Both the position numbers and the translations under genes were made by a program. The notes under the pieces are model-generated. The model worked only from the letters and a program-made list of their open reading frames with translations, searched no databases and had not been told where the DNA came from. From Phycisphaerales bacterium (GTDB lineage: Bacteria; Planctomycetota; Phycisphaerae; Phycisphaerales; SM1A02), in the NCBI GenBank assembly GCA_029245245.1, contig JAQWPT010000023.1, positions 1-64,000 of the forward strand: a stretch of DNA of 64,000 nucleotides. Reading direction: 5' to 3'. Shown here in pieces: positions 33,733 to 42,929 of this stretch (within the stretch, counting starts at the first letter, position 1; every line of letters begins with the position of its first letter).

Positions 33733-34392
33733 TCACTTGGTGTCACTCTTGGCATCGGTGTTGGTCGTATCGGCCTTCGCCGTTTCCTTCCGATCCCATG
33801 CCCGTTGCAGACGATCACGTTCTTCCAGCGCGTCGATGAACGTGATGAACTCAAGCCCGGTGAGTGCCTCGTTGGGCGTCAAGCCCGGCAGGATGCCCAG
33901 TGCATTCAGTTCCCGGGTGCAGTACCGGGGTGAGTCACCGAAGATCATCATGGTGAGCCCGCCCTGGATCCCGAGCATCCGACATCCTGCCACGGAGAGA
34001 AGCCCCACGGACACTGATTCATTCGGATTCAAGGGGGTGGGGGTTCCCTCGAGCCAGCCTTTCTCGTTCGCAATGGCCGTACGACCCTCAAAATCGGCAC
34101 TGGGGTCCCGTCCATCCTGCATCAGGATCAAAGCATGAAGTGCGTCATCGTTGGAAACGATCGGTTCCGCGGCCAGGTCGTCCCAGAACGCGAAATCATC
34201 GAGTTCCGACGGATGCCGCTGGAGCATGCTCTGCTCGACGGTGGAACGTTGGCAGCCCGGGCCGACGGCAAGCAGGCCCATGGCCATCATCAGCACCAGT
34301 GCAAGTCCGATTCGAGTTGGACGATCAGAAGGAATAGCTGATGCCTCCGTAGACGAAGTGGCGTGCGTCGTCGAGCCCCGATGGCATCGCAT
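33733..34392 (-). CDS. Lipoprotein of unknown function in the porin-FecR-cyclase set
   Basis: Up to 219 residues. The start is uncertain: ATG 34392 overlaps the porin gene by 68 bases, and no later ATG keeps a positively charged signal. The signal region RIGLALVLMMAMGLLAVGPG ends in Cys47 as lipobox Cys. The mature part has FDDFAFW-like and LMQDGRDPSADFEGRTAIAN segments and a short helical C-terminus with Thr/Lys/Asp. No family is recognised. It ends 11 bases before the FecR start, so the genes are surely co-transcribed. Confidence 0.7.
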   Translation of the reverse strand: MRCHRGSTTHATSSTEASAIPSDRPTRIGLALVLMMAMGLLAVGPGCQRSTVEQSMLQRHPSELDDFAFWDDLAAEPIVSNDDALHALILMQDGRDPSADFEGRTAIANEKGWLEGTPTPLNPNESVSVGLLSVAGCRMLGIQGGLTMMIFGDSPRYCTRELNALGILPGLTPNEALTGLEFITFIDALEERDRLQRAWDRKETAKADTTNTDAKSDTK

Positions 34393-35800
34393 CGCCGGGG
34401 AGGAACACGCCGTAGCGGAAGTTGAGGTTCACGTCGGTCATGATGCGCCAATCAAGTTTCCAGTCCATCTCCCAGCCGATCCAGCGTTTTCCGGTGGTGG
34501 CGATCGAGTTGGGGCTGTCGGTATTGACCTTGCCGAAGAAGAAGAAGTCGGCACCGACGCGGAGCGAGTTGGGACGCTTGATGTCCAGTGGGATGGCGGT
34601 GCTTCCGCCGACGCGGAGCATCATGAGGTTGGCGATCTGCGGCGCCAGGGCCAGGCCGGTGTTGATGTAGCCGAGGCTGTTGAAGGACCTGTCGGTCGTA
34701 TTGGGGCTGTTGCCACCAATGGTGCCGGCGGACGTGAGGCGATCATCATCGCCCGAGCCCGCGGCAAGACTCATGTCGATCCTGGCGTTGGTGTCGTTTC
34801 GGAAGGTATAGGCGAGATTCAGTACCCCGGCCCAGGCATCAATCGAATCGGTGGTCTGCGGGACCGGGTTGAACGGGAGCGTGAAGGGGCTGCTGAGCGT
34901 GCTGCCGGTTTCATTCACGACTTCCAGGGTGTAGGTCAACTGGGGACCGAGCGTTCCGGAGGCTCCGAAGGACAGGTATTCCGAGTCGTAATGGAAATCG
35001 GCAGGGCCGAAGATCGTGTTGACCGTTTCATCGTTGTTGTGGTCGCGTTGGACCAGGTAGCTGACGAAGGGGGCGAACTCGGGGGCAAGATCGGCTTCGA
35101 GCTTGATGCCCCAGTACACCCGGTCCGTGCTGGAGTCGTACTGCGGCCGGGACGGGTCGAAGTCGTACAGGCCGCTGCGGGCCGTTCGCCCGAAGAGGCC
35201 GGTGAAGCCGAGTTGGCCCCAGGTCGCGGTTCCCAGCAGTGCGTACATGTCGTTGCTGAATGCCAGGCCGGAGTTCCAGTTGATGAACTGCCGCCCGACG
35301 CGAACCTTGAAGTTCAGGTCGCCGGGCGTGCCCATGGTGTGCATGTTCAGAGCGCGGGTATCCAGCTGGTACCAGTACCGGTTGCCGTAGGGGTAGAGCC
35401 AACCGTCGCCGTCGGGCGAGTCGCCGTTGTTCCAGTCGTTGTAGAGGAAGCGGAGGTTTCCGAAGAAGGTGTGTCCCGCATCGAACTTCGTGACGAGGTA
35501 CATGTTGGCTTCGTACTGCCGCAGCGTCCGGGAGTTGCCCTGGGCGTTGTCGATGCTGGCGAGACCAAATCGAAGCGAGGCACCGAAATCCAGCGTCAAT
35601 CGCTCGGTCATCGACTGGGTTTCGCTGATGGACTGGCGGTAGGCCATGTCCTGTTCCTGCAGCTCCATCTCCAGTCGATTGACGATTTCCTCCTGGCGGC
35701 TCAGTCCGCCCAAGACCTGCCCAAGAACCTCGCTGGCGAGGAGGGTGGGCAGAGACAGGGTCAGGATGAGCAGTGGTGATGTGCGGGAGAGGAGTGACAC
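34325..35800 (-). CDS. Outer-membrane beta-barrel, alginate-export-like porin
   Basis: 491 residues from GTG 35800, with GGAG 7 bases upstream. A signal peptide (SPLLILTLSLPTLLASEVLG) and a short coiled coil (QEEIVNRLEMELQEQDMAYR) precede a beta-barrel of alternating polar and aromatic strands. It starts at LTLDFGASLRFG and ends in the outer-membrane signature HFVYGGISYSF. Segments such as VRVGRQFINWNSGLAFSN and FFGNLRFLYNDWNN resemble alginate-export/AlgE-type barrels. It is first in the leftward four-gene set and probably conducts a solute or polysaccharide. The substrate is unknown; barrel identity is firm and the AlgE relation tentative. Confidence 0.8.
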   Translation of the reverse strand: MSLLSRTSPLLILTLSLPTLLASEVLGQVLGGLSRQEEIVNRLEMELQEQDMAYRQSISETQSMTERLTLDFGASLRFGLASIDNAQGNSRTLRQYEANMYLVTKFDAGHTFFGNLRFLYNDWNNGDSPDGDGWLYPYGNRYWYQLDTRALNMHTMGTPGDLNFKVRVGRQFINWNSGLAFSNDMYALLGTATWGQLGFTGLFGRTARSGLYDFDPSRPQYDSSTDRVYWGIKLEADLAPEFAPFVSYLVQRDHNNDETVNTIFGPADFHYDSEYLSFGASGTLGPQLTYTLEVVNETGSTLSSPFTLPFNPVPQTTDSIDAWAGVLNLAYTFRNDTNARIDMSLAAGSGDDDRLTSAGTIGGNSPNTTDRSFNSLGYINTGLALAPQIANLMMLRVGGSTAIPLDIKRPNSLRVGADFFFFGKVNTDSPNSIATTGKRWIGWEMDWKLDWRIMTDVNLNFRYGVFLPGDAMPSGLDDARHFVYGGISYSF

Positions 35801-36005
35801 ACGCTGGCTCCACGGGGGGTTCGGGGATGCCGAAGCAGGCCGAATCGGAGTGTACCAAGGGAATCCAGTACAGGCCTGATGAAGGCACCAATGAAATCAT
35901 CGGTTCGGACCCGCCCGGGGGATCGAGATTCGTATATGTATTCAATGGTTGATTTCACGGCCAAGATTGATGGCATGGTCACGTTGGAGATGGCATGATG
36001 TGGGC

Positions 36006-36773
36006 ATGCACCTGCTGGTTACCGGCATCGGCGACGCGTTTTCCAACCAATTTCACGGCTCATCCGGGTTGGTGAAGGTGGAGAAGGGGTGGATCGCCAT
36101 CGATTGCCCCGGCATGGTCCTGGCCATGTGGCGGAAGGCCGCGGAGCGGGCACGGATCCAATTGCCCCCTGATGACGTGGGGGACCTGGTGATCACACAC
36201 CTCCATGGTGACCATTGCGGCGGACTGGAGACCATCGGGTTCCTTCATCGCTACATGATCCCGGGTGACACTTCCAAGCCGAGGCTGCATGCCATCGAGG
36301 AGGTTCTGGATCGACTCTGGGAGCGACTCGCCCCGGCCATGGATGGACATGGTGCCGGGCTCGACGACTACTTCACGGTCTGCCCCCTGCAGATGGGCAC
36401 ACCGGTGGAGATTGCCGGTTGCCAGGTGGAATGCCGCAGGACACGGCACTCGGTTCCGACCGCGGGGCTGCTGCTGTCGGATGAAGTGGGATGCCTCGGC
36501 TGGTCGGCGGATACCGAGTTCGATCCGGATCACGTCAAGTGGCTGGAGCGGGCCGACTGCATCGTTCACGAGTGTGGAGAGGGTGGGAATCACACCACCT
36601 ACGAGCAACTGCGTTCCCTGCCCGAATCCATCCAGTCCCGCCTTCGACTGGTCCACATGCCCGATTCCTTCCAGCCCCCGGACAACGTGCTGGAGCCTCT
36701 GCGGGAAGGCGAATGGATCGAAGTTCGAGCACGAGCGGGGACCGCCCCGGTTCCAGATGGCTCTTTGGACTGA
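36006..36773 (+). CDS. MBL-fold metallo-hydrolase (RNase Z-like)
   Basis: 255 residues from ATG 36006; a longer frame exists but this start opens the first beta strand (MHLLVTGIGDAF). The zinc motif is HLHGDHCGGL (residues 67-76). Later ligands are His in RRTRHSVPT and Asp in GWSADTEF, and a His lies in VHMPDSF. It is cytosolic and close to the arylsulfatase/RNase Z branch of metallo-beta-lactamase folds. It leads a rightward group with gcvP and the esterase-like gene. The substrate is unknown. Confidence 0.85.
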   Translation: MHLLVTGIGDAFSNQFHGSSGLVKVEKGWIAIDCPGMVLAMWRKAAERARIQLPPDDVGDLVITHLHGDHCGGLETIGFLHRYMIPGDTSKPRLHAIEEVLDRLWERLAPAMDGHGAGLDDYFTVCPLQMGTPVEIAGCQVECRRTRHSVPTAGLLLSDEVGCLGWSADTEFDPDHVKWLERADCIVHECGEGGNHTTYEQLRSLPESIQSRLRLVHMPDSFQPPDNVLEPLREGEWIEVRARAGTAPVPDGSLD

Positions 36774-36816
36774 TCGATCGTTGCCCCGCTGCGCCGGGGC
36801 GAATACGATATGGTTC

Positions 36817-39750
36817 ATGTCGGAATCAGCACCAACCCACGATGCAGGCGGTCCCCCCCCCGCCACGACCGATTCCATCTTCGAGTCGTCGGACACCTTC
36901 ATTCACCGGCACATCGGGCCCGATGGAATGGAGATCGCAGCGATGCTCAAGACGATCGAGCTCGACTCGCTCGACTCGCTCGTCGACCGGGCCATGCCTG
37001 CCTCGATCAAGCACGACACCTCGTTCAAGGTCGGCGCTCCTCGCGGCGAACATGACATGCGTGGTGTCCTGAAGGAACTTGCGGCACGGAACCAGGTGCT
37101 TCGTTCCTGCATTGGAATGGGGTACCACGGCACCATCGTGCCGCCGGTCATCCAGCGGAACGTGCTTGAGAATCCCGGGTGGTACACGCAGTACACGCCG
37201 TACCAGGCGGAGATCTCCCAGGGAAGGCTCGAGGCACTCCTGAACTACCAGACGATGATCAGCGACCTCACCCGGTTGCCGATTGCCAACGCCTCGCTGC
37301 TCGACGAGGGAACGGCGGCCGCCGAAGCGATGCTGATGTGCCGGGCGATCACGAGCATGAGCGAGGGTGTCTTCTTCGTCGATGAATACTGCCACCCGCA
37401 GACCATCGCGGTCCTGCGGGGACGGGCTCGCCAGCAGGGGATCGACCTGGTCGTCGCCGACCCGGCCACCTGTGATCCATCCGAGATGTCCTGCTTCGGG
37501 GTACTGCTGCAGTATCCGGATACACGTGGGCGGATTCATGATCATGGAAGCCTCATCGAGCGTGTCCACGACCACGGCGGCCTGGTGGTCATGGCTGCGG
37601 ACCTGCTGTCGCTTGTGCTCATCAAGGCGCCCGGTGACCTCGGAGCCGACATCGCAGTTGGATCGGCCCAGCGTTTCGGCGTACCCATGGGCTACGGCGG
37701 GCCCCATGCGGCCTACATGGCCACCAAGGAGGCGTACGTTCGGAAGATGCCGGGTCGCCTCATCGGTGTCTCGGTCGATGCGACGGGTGCTCCGGCCCTG
37801 CGCATGTCGATCCAGACCCGCGAACAGCACATCAAGCGGGATCGGGCTACGAGCAACATCTGCACGGCTCAGGTTCTGCTGGCGATCATGTCCGGCTTCT
37901 ACGCGGTGTACCACGGACCAGACGGACTGACCCGCATCGCCACCCGGGTGCACTGCCTGGCCGCGGCACTGGCTTCGGGCCTGCGTCGCCTCGGTCTCGA
38001 CTGCGGCGACTGCCCATTCTTCGACACGCTGACGGTCACGGTCGATCCATCGAGGGCGGATGCGATTCATGCCGCGGCGGTCGAGCGGAGGATCAATCTT
38101 CGCCGGTTCGAAGGAGAGGCCTGCATCGGCATCAGCCTTGACGAGACATCCACTCCAGCCGACGTGCTCAACGTGCTTGCGGCGTTCAACGGCGGGACGG
38201 AGATCGACTTCGATCCACTTGCGGGTACCGAGAACGCCACGGACGCACTGCTCGGCTCGGTCGCCCGCCGCAGCGGATTTCTCGAGCACGAGGTCTTCAA
38301 CAGCCATCACTCCGAGACGGAGATGCTGCGGTACATCACCTGGCTGCAGGGCCGCGATCTTTCGCTGGCACAGTCCATGATCCCGCTGGGTTCCTGCACC
38401 ATGAAGCTCAACGGGACGACCGAGATGCTCGGTGTCACGTGGCCCGCCTTCGGAAACATGCATCCCTTCGCGCCGCTGGATCAGGCCGAGGGCTATCTGG
38501 AACTGATGCGGCAACTGGAGGAGTGGCTGGGTGAGTTGACCGGCTTCGACGCCGTGTCGCTCCAGCCCAACGCCGGTTCGCAGGGAGAATACGCGGGGCT
38601 CGTCGTGATCCGTGCCTGGCACGAGAAGCGAGGCGACTCCCAGCGGAACATCTGCCTGATCCCGGCATCCGCCCACGGCACGAACCCCGCCAGCGCCGTC
38701 ATGGCCGGCTACGAGGTCGTGCCGGTCAACTGCGACAGTGGTGACATCAACCTCGATGATCTTCGCGCCAAGGTGAGCGCCTACTCGGACCGTCTCGGGG
38801 CGATCATGGTGACGTACCCCTCGACCCACGGCGTCTTCGAGGACACCATCGAGGAGATCTGTGATCTCGTGCATGAGCACGGCGGGCAGGTCTACCTTGA
38901 TGGAGCGAACATGAACGCCATGGTGGGCATCAGCCGACCGGCGGACCTCGGGGCGGACGTCTGCCACCTGAACCTGCACAAGACCTTCTGCATTCCCCAC
39001 GGTGGTGGTGGGCCGGGCATGGGGCCCATCGCGGTGCGATCCCACCTGGCACCCTACCTTCCCGGCCATCCGGTCACTCCGCCTCCGGGCACCGGCCCCG
39101 ATGCGGTGGAGCCGATTTCCGCAGCCCCATGGGGCAGCCCCAGCATCCTGCCCATCTCCTGGATGTACATCGCGTTGATGGGTTCGGTGGGACTCAAGCG
39201 GGCAACCCAGGTGGCGATCCTCAATGCCAACTACATGCAGAATCGTCTGCGTGATCACTACGACATTCTCTTCACGAACGAAGCGGGATTCTGCGCCCAC
39301 GAGTTCATCCTCGACTGCCGGAGCTTCGAGAAGAGTGCCGGCCTGCGCATCGACGACATCGCCAAGCGATTGATGGATTACGGCTTCCACGCTCCGACGA
39401 TGTCCTGGCCGATTCCCGGAACGCTCATGGTCGAACCGACCGAGAGCGAGTCCCGCGCGGAACTCGATCGGTTCTGCGACGCCATGATCTCCATTCGAGC
39501 CGAGATCAAGGCCATCGAGGAGGGGACGGCCGACCGTGGTGACAACGTGCTCAAGAACGCGCCGCATACGATGGACATGATCGGGGTCGACGACTGGTCT
39601 CATCCCTATACGAGGGAGCAGGCCGCCTGGCCCCGCCCCTGGTTGCGTGGACACAAGTTCTGGACGGCCGTGGCCCGGGTGGACAACCCCCACGGCGATC
39701 GGAACCTGGTGTGCACCTGCCTCCCGATCGAAGCCTACGGAAAGGGCTGA
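36817..39750 (+). CDS. gcvP: Glycine dehydrogenase (decarboxylating), single-chain P-protein
   Basis: 977 residues from ATG 36817 (MSESAPTHD); the long upstream extension of the frame lies over the MBL gene and is not coding. It is the full-length P-protein of the glycine cleavage system, which decarboxylates glycine on PLP and passes aminomethyl to the H-protein lipoyl arm. It is recognisable by FIHRHIGPDGMEIAAML at the N-terminus, ASLLDEGTAAAEAM, GYGGPHAAYMATKEAYVRKM, SMIPLGSCTMKLN and the PLP-lysine segment NLHKTFCIPHGGGGPGMGPI. Both halves (alpha-like and beta-like) are fused, as in E. coli. gcvT and gcvH are not in the window. A small GC hairpin (36783-36800) precedes the gene. Confidence 0.97.
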   Translation: MSESAPTHDAGGPPPATTDSIFESSDTFIHRHIGPDGMEIAAMLKTIELDSLDSLVDRAMPASIKHDTSFKVGAPRGEHDMRGVLKELAARNQVLRSCIGMGYHGTIVPPVIQRNVLENPGWYTQYTPYQAEISQGRLEALLNYQTMISDLTRLPIANASLLDEGTAAAEAMLMCRAITSMSEGVFFVDEYCHPQTIAVLRGRARQQGIDLVVADPATCDPSEMSCFGVLLQYPDTRGRIHDHGSLIERVHDHGGLVVMAADLLSLVLIKAPGDLGADIAVGSAQRFGVPMGYGGPHAAYMATKEAYVRKMPGRLIGVSVDATGAPALRMSIQTREQHIKRDRATSNICTAQVLLAIMSGFYAVYHGPDGLTRIATRVHCLAAALASGLRRLGLDCGDCPFFDTLTVTVDPSRADAIHAAAVERRINLRRFEGEACIGISLDETSTPADVLNVLAAFNGGTEIDFDPLAGTENATDALLGSVARRSGFLEHEVFNSHHSETEMLRYITWLQGRDLSLAQSMIPLGSCTMKLNGTTEMLGVTWPAFGNMHPFAPLDQAEGYLELMRQLEEWLGELTGFDAVSLQPNAGSQGEYAGLVVIRAWHEKRGDSQRNICLIPASAHGTNPASAVMAGYEVVPVNCDSGDINLDDLRAKVSAYSDRLGAIMVTYPSTHGVFEDTIEEICDLVHEHGGQVYLDGANMNAMVGISRPADLGADVCHLNLHKTFCIPHGGGGPGMGPIAVRSHLAPYLPGHPVTPPPGTGPDAVEPISAAPWGSPSILPISWMYIALMGSVGLKRATQVAILNANYMQNRLRDHYDILFTNEAGFCAHEFILDCRSFEKSAGLRIDDIAKRLMDYGFHAPTMSWPIPGTLMVEPTESESRAELDRFCDAMISIRAEIKAIEEGTADRGDNVLKNAPHTMDMIGVDDWSHPYTREQAAWPRPWLRGHKFWTAVARVDNPHGDRNLVCTCLPIEAYGKG

Positions 39751-39779
39751 TCCTGGCGATCGGCTCCAAGGAGCATCCC

Positions 39780-41690
39780 ATGCGCATCCGCCACGCCGTT
39801 CTCATCTGCGTTTCATTCCTGCTTGCGCCGACTGCGTGGGCGGAGCTGCGTGTTCCGTCGATCTTTTCCGATCACATGGTTCTCCAGCGGGGACAGGAGG
39901 TGCCGATCTGGGGATGGGCCCACCCGCGTGAGCATGTGCAGGTGACACTGCAGGGCGTCGATGGCGCATCGCAACGGGTGCGTGCGGATGCCGAGGGTCG
40001 GTGGATGGTCCGCCTGGGTTCGATGCCCGCCTCCGCGACGCCGCGCGATGTGGTCATTCGGACCATGCCGGAATCGGCCAACGTGCAGCAGGAGGAGGTC
40101 GTCATTCACGACGTGCTCGTTGGTGAGGTCTGGGTCTGCTCGGGACAGTCCAACATGCAGTGGACACTCGCCTGGTGCGAGCAGGACGACATCGACATGG
40201 CCACGGCTGATCACGATCAACTCCGCATGTTCACGGCGACGCGAGCGAGCCTGCCCGAGCCCCAGGATGATCTCACCGGCAGCTGGGTCCCCTGCAACAG
40301 GGAGACCGCGCCGGAACTCTCCGCCGTCGCCTACTACTTCGGTCGGGAACTGCAGCGAGAACTCGATGTCCCCGTCGGCCTCATCCACACGTCCTGGGGT
40401 GGCTCCACCGCGGAAGCATGGACGACACGACCCAGTCTCGAGGCCATGGAGGAAACCCGTCCGATTCTCGATCGATTCAAGGGGGTGGACCGGGAGGATC
40501 CGGATACGGAGGCGTTCAGTTCCATCACCTTCGACGATACGAAGTGGCGCACGGTGAACCTGCCGTCGTTGTTTGCCGACCAGGGGCACGACATCGATGG
40601 TTCCATCTGGTACCGGCGCCACCTCGATCTGCCTGCATCCTGGGTCGGCAGGGACATCCAGGTCTCACTGGGGCCCATCGATGATGCGGATCGAACCTGG
40701 TTTGATGGCCTGCTCATCGGGGAGACCGGAAACTGGCAGGCGCCACGGAACTACGTGGTGCCCGCTTCAGTCGTCAAGGCCGGCCCCACCATCCTCACGG
40801 TTCGGGTCACTGACTACCAGGGACCCGGAGGCTTCAAGGGGAAGGCCGACCAGATGCACATCGGACCGGTCGATGACCCCGAGGATCGCCGCTCGCTGGC
40901 CGGTCCCTGGCTGATGAAGGTGTCGGAGCGTCCCCTTGCACGCCCGATGCCGGAGAACCACCGGCCTGCACATCTCTACAACGCGATGATTCATCCGATC
41001 GTGCCCTATGGCATCCAGGGCGCCATCTGGTATCAGGGCGAATCAAACGTCAGCCGGGCCGACCAGTATTCCACGCTGTTTCCCGCCATGATTGAGGATT
41101 GGCGCCGGGTGTGGGGGGAAGGGGACTTCGCGTTCTACTTCGTGCAGATTGCTCCCTACAACTACGGCCGTCCACTGGAATGCGCCGAACTTCGTGAAGC
41201 CCAGGCCGATGCGCTGCGGCTCCCGGCTACCGGGATGGTGGTCACGATGGACGTCGGGAACCCAAAGGACATCCACCCCAGGGCCAAGGAGCCGGTCGGG
41301 CATCGGCTGGCCCTGCTTGCCCGCAAGGATGTCTATGGGCACGACGTGGAGGCCCGCGCACCGACGCTGCTCGAGGCGAAGACCATCCGCAATGGGACCG
41401 GTGCGGTGATGGTCCTGGAGTTTCATGGTGGCTGCATGCCGCTGAAGACACTCGACGGTGGGGCACCGACTCATTTCCAGATCGCGGGCGAGGACCGCGT
41501 CTTCCATCCCGCGCAGGTGACGATCGAGGGAGACCGGGTTCTGCTGACCAGCGATCAGGTCGCCGCTCCGGTCGCTGCTCGCCATGGTTGGGATGATGAT
41601 GCGGAACCGAACCTCGCCGGGGCCTGCGGTCTGCCCGTCGGTCCGTTCAGGACCGATTCGTGGCCGCGGGTCACCAAAGACAGGTGGTAG
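39780..41690 (+). CDS. Secreted sialate-O-acetylesterase-like SGNH hydrolase
   Basis: 636 residues; ATG 39780 follows AAGGAG 6 bases upstream, signal peptide MRIRHAVLICVSFLLAPTAW. It has the domain plan of planctomycete and Bacteroidetes SASA-type esterases: N-terminal beta domain (FSDHMVLQRGQEVPIWGWA), SGNH block with the Ser in WVCSGQSNMQW, an inserted jelly-roll (DGSIWYRRHLDLPASW), a second block GAIWYQGESNVSRA, and the Asp/His pair in NPKDIHPRAKEPVGHRLALL. It probably removes acetyl groups from extracellular carbohydrate. It starts 29 bases after gcvP and may be co-transcribed. Confidence 0.9.
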   Translation: MRIRHAVLICVSFLLAPTAWAELRVPSIFSDHMVLQRGQEVPIWGWAHPREHVQVTLQGVDGASQRVRADAEGRWMVRLGSMPASATPRDVVIRTMPESANVQQEEVVIHDVLVGEVWVCSGQSNMQWTLAWCEQDDIDMATADHDQLRMFTATRASLPEPQDDLTGSWVPCNRETAPELSAVAYYFGRELQRELDVPVGLIHTSWGGSTAEAWTTRPSLEAMEETRPILDRFKGVDREDPDTEAFSSITFDDTKWRTVNLPSLFADQGHDIDGSIWYRRHLDLPASWVGRDIQVSLGPIDDADRTWFDGLLIGETGNWQAPRNYVVPASVVKAGPTILTVRVTDYQGPGGFKGKADQMHIGPVDDPEDRRSLAGPWLMKVSERPLARPMPENHRPAHLYNAMIHPIVPYGIQGAIWYQGESNVSRADQYSTLFPAMIEDWRRVWGEGDFAFYFVQIAPYNYGRPLECAELREAQADALRLPATGMVVTMDVGNPKDIHPRAKEPVGHRLALLARKDVYGHDVEARAPTLLEAKTIRNGTGAVMVLEFHGGCMPLKTLDGGAPTHFQIAGEDRVFHPAQVTIEGDRVLLTSDQVAAPVAARHGWDDDAEPNLAGACGLPVGPFRTDSWPRVTKDRW

Positions 41691-41693
41691 CGA

Positions 41694-42914
41694 TCACTCT
41701 GGGCGCAGGACGCGCATCCGGATCGTCTCGTCAAGTGATTCCAGTCGCTGGAGGGCATCAGTGCCCTTGAGTCGGCCGCAGTCCATGATCAGGTAACTCA
41801 GCGAACCGGTGGATCGCAGGTACTCGGCGGTGATGTTGACTTCATGCTCGGCGATGATCGCATGCATCTTGCTGAGCACGCCAGGTACGTTGCGATGGAA
41901 GTGAAGAATCCGAACCTGGTCGGCCGGCCGCACCGGCAGTTCCACTTCCGGAACATTCACGGCGGCGGTCGTGGTGCCGGTGTGGTCGAATCGGGAGATC
42001 TTGACTGCGACCTCGGCCGCGATCTGCTCCTGCGCCTCCTCGGTGCTCCCGCCGATGTGCGGGGTGAGAATCACGTTGTCGAGGCCGGCGAGGGGACAGG
42101 CGAACTCCACCGAGTTCGACCGCGGTTCCTCAGGGAACACGTCGATGGCGGCGCCGGCGATCGAGCCGGACTCGAGGGCGGTGCGGAGTGCATCGAGATC
42201 CACCACGCTGCCGCGGGCATTGTTGATCAGGGCCGCGGACGACTTCATGCGTTCGAGTTGCGCCGCTCCGATGAGGTTGCGGGTTCCCTCGGTCTCCGGC
42301 ACATGGATGGTCACGACATCCGCGACTTCCAGGAGTGCATCGAGACTCTTGCAGGGGCGTGCATTGCCCATGGGCATCACCGGAAGGATGTCATGGAAGA
42401 CGACACGCATGCCCAGCGACTCGGCCAGTACCGAGATCTGCGATCCGATGTGGCCGTAGCCGACGATGCCGAGTGTCCGGCCGCGTACTTCGTGAGCGGC
42501 GGTCGCCGACTTGTCCCACCGTCCCTGGTGCAGGCGCATGCTGCGATCGAAGAGGCGGCGGTGCAGGGAGATGATCTCCGCGAGGGTCATCTCCGCCACG
42601 GACCGCGTATTGGAAAATGGCGAGTTGAAGACGGTGACGCCGTGATCTGCGGCGGCCTCGAGATCCACCTGGTTCGTGCCGATGCAGAAGCAGCCGATCG
42701 CCTGCAGGTGCGTGGATCGCTCGATGATTTCCCTGGTGATACGGGTCTTGGATCGAATGCCGAGCATCCTGGTGGTGGCGATTCGATTCACGAGGTCGTC
42801 ACCTTCGAGCGAGCCGTCGACCCGGCTGATGCGCAGCCCCTCCTGGATCAGTACCTCGTCGGCGGCGGGGTGGATCGATTCAAGCAGGAGGATGTCACTG
42901 TCAATGGTTGCCAT
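41694..42914 (-). CDS. serA: D-3-phosphoglycerate dehydrogenase
   Basis: 406 residues from ATG 42914, the length of the E. coli-type enzyme. It oxidises 3-phosphoglycerate with NAD in the first step of serine synthesis. Motifs are the substrate region IGCFCIGTNQVDL and SPFSNTRSVAEM, Rossmann GIVGYGHIGSQI, catalytic Arg in INNARGSVVD, Glu in DVFPEEP and His in LTPHIGGSTEEAQ. A C-terminal ACT domain (FHRNVPGVLSKMHAIIAEHE) suggests serine feedback. It starts 15 bases after the stop of the M3-like peptidase gene, so they form an operon. Confidence 0.95.
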   Translation of the reverse strand: MATIDSDILLLESIHPAADEVLIQEGLRISRVDGSLEGDDLVNRIATTRMLGIRSKTRITREIIERSTHLQAIGCFCIGTNQVDLEAAADHGVTVFNSPFSNTRSVAEMTLAEIISLHRRLFDRSMRLHQGRWDKSATAAHEVRGRTLGIVGYGHIGSQISVLAESLGMRVVFHDILPVMPMGNARPCKSLDALLEVADVVTIHVPETEGTRNLIGAAQLERMKSSAALINNARGSVVDLDALRTALESGSIAGAAIDVFPEEPRSNSVEFACPLAGLDNVILTPHIGGSTEEAQEQIAAEVAVKISRFDHTGTTTAAVNVPEVELPVRPADQVRILHFHRNVPGVLSKMHAIIAEHEVNITAEYLRSTGSLSYLIMDCGRLKGTDALQRLESLDETIRMRVLRPE

Positions 42915-42929
42915 GGGGATCGCTCGACT

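Noticed and set aside
36265-36816. N-terminal extension of gcvP by 184 codons
   Set aside because: The extension overlaps the MBL-hydrolase gene in another frame and lacks P-protein sequence; the family start matches ATG 36817.
36826-39693. A 955-codon open frame on the - strand
   Set aside because: It is antisense to gcvP, whose motifs are unmistakable. The frame is a by-product of high GC at codon position 3.
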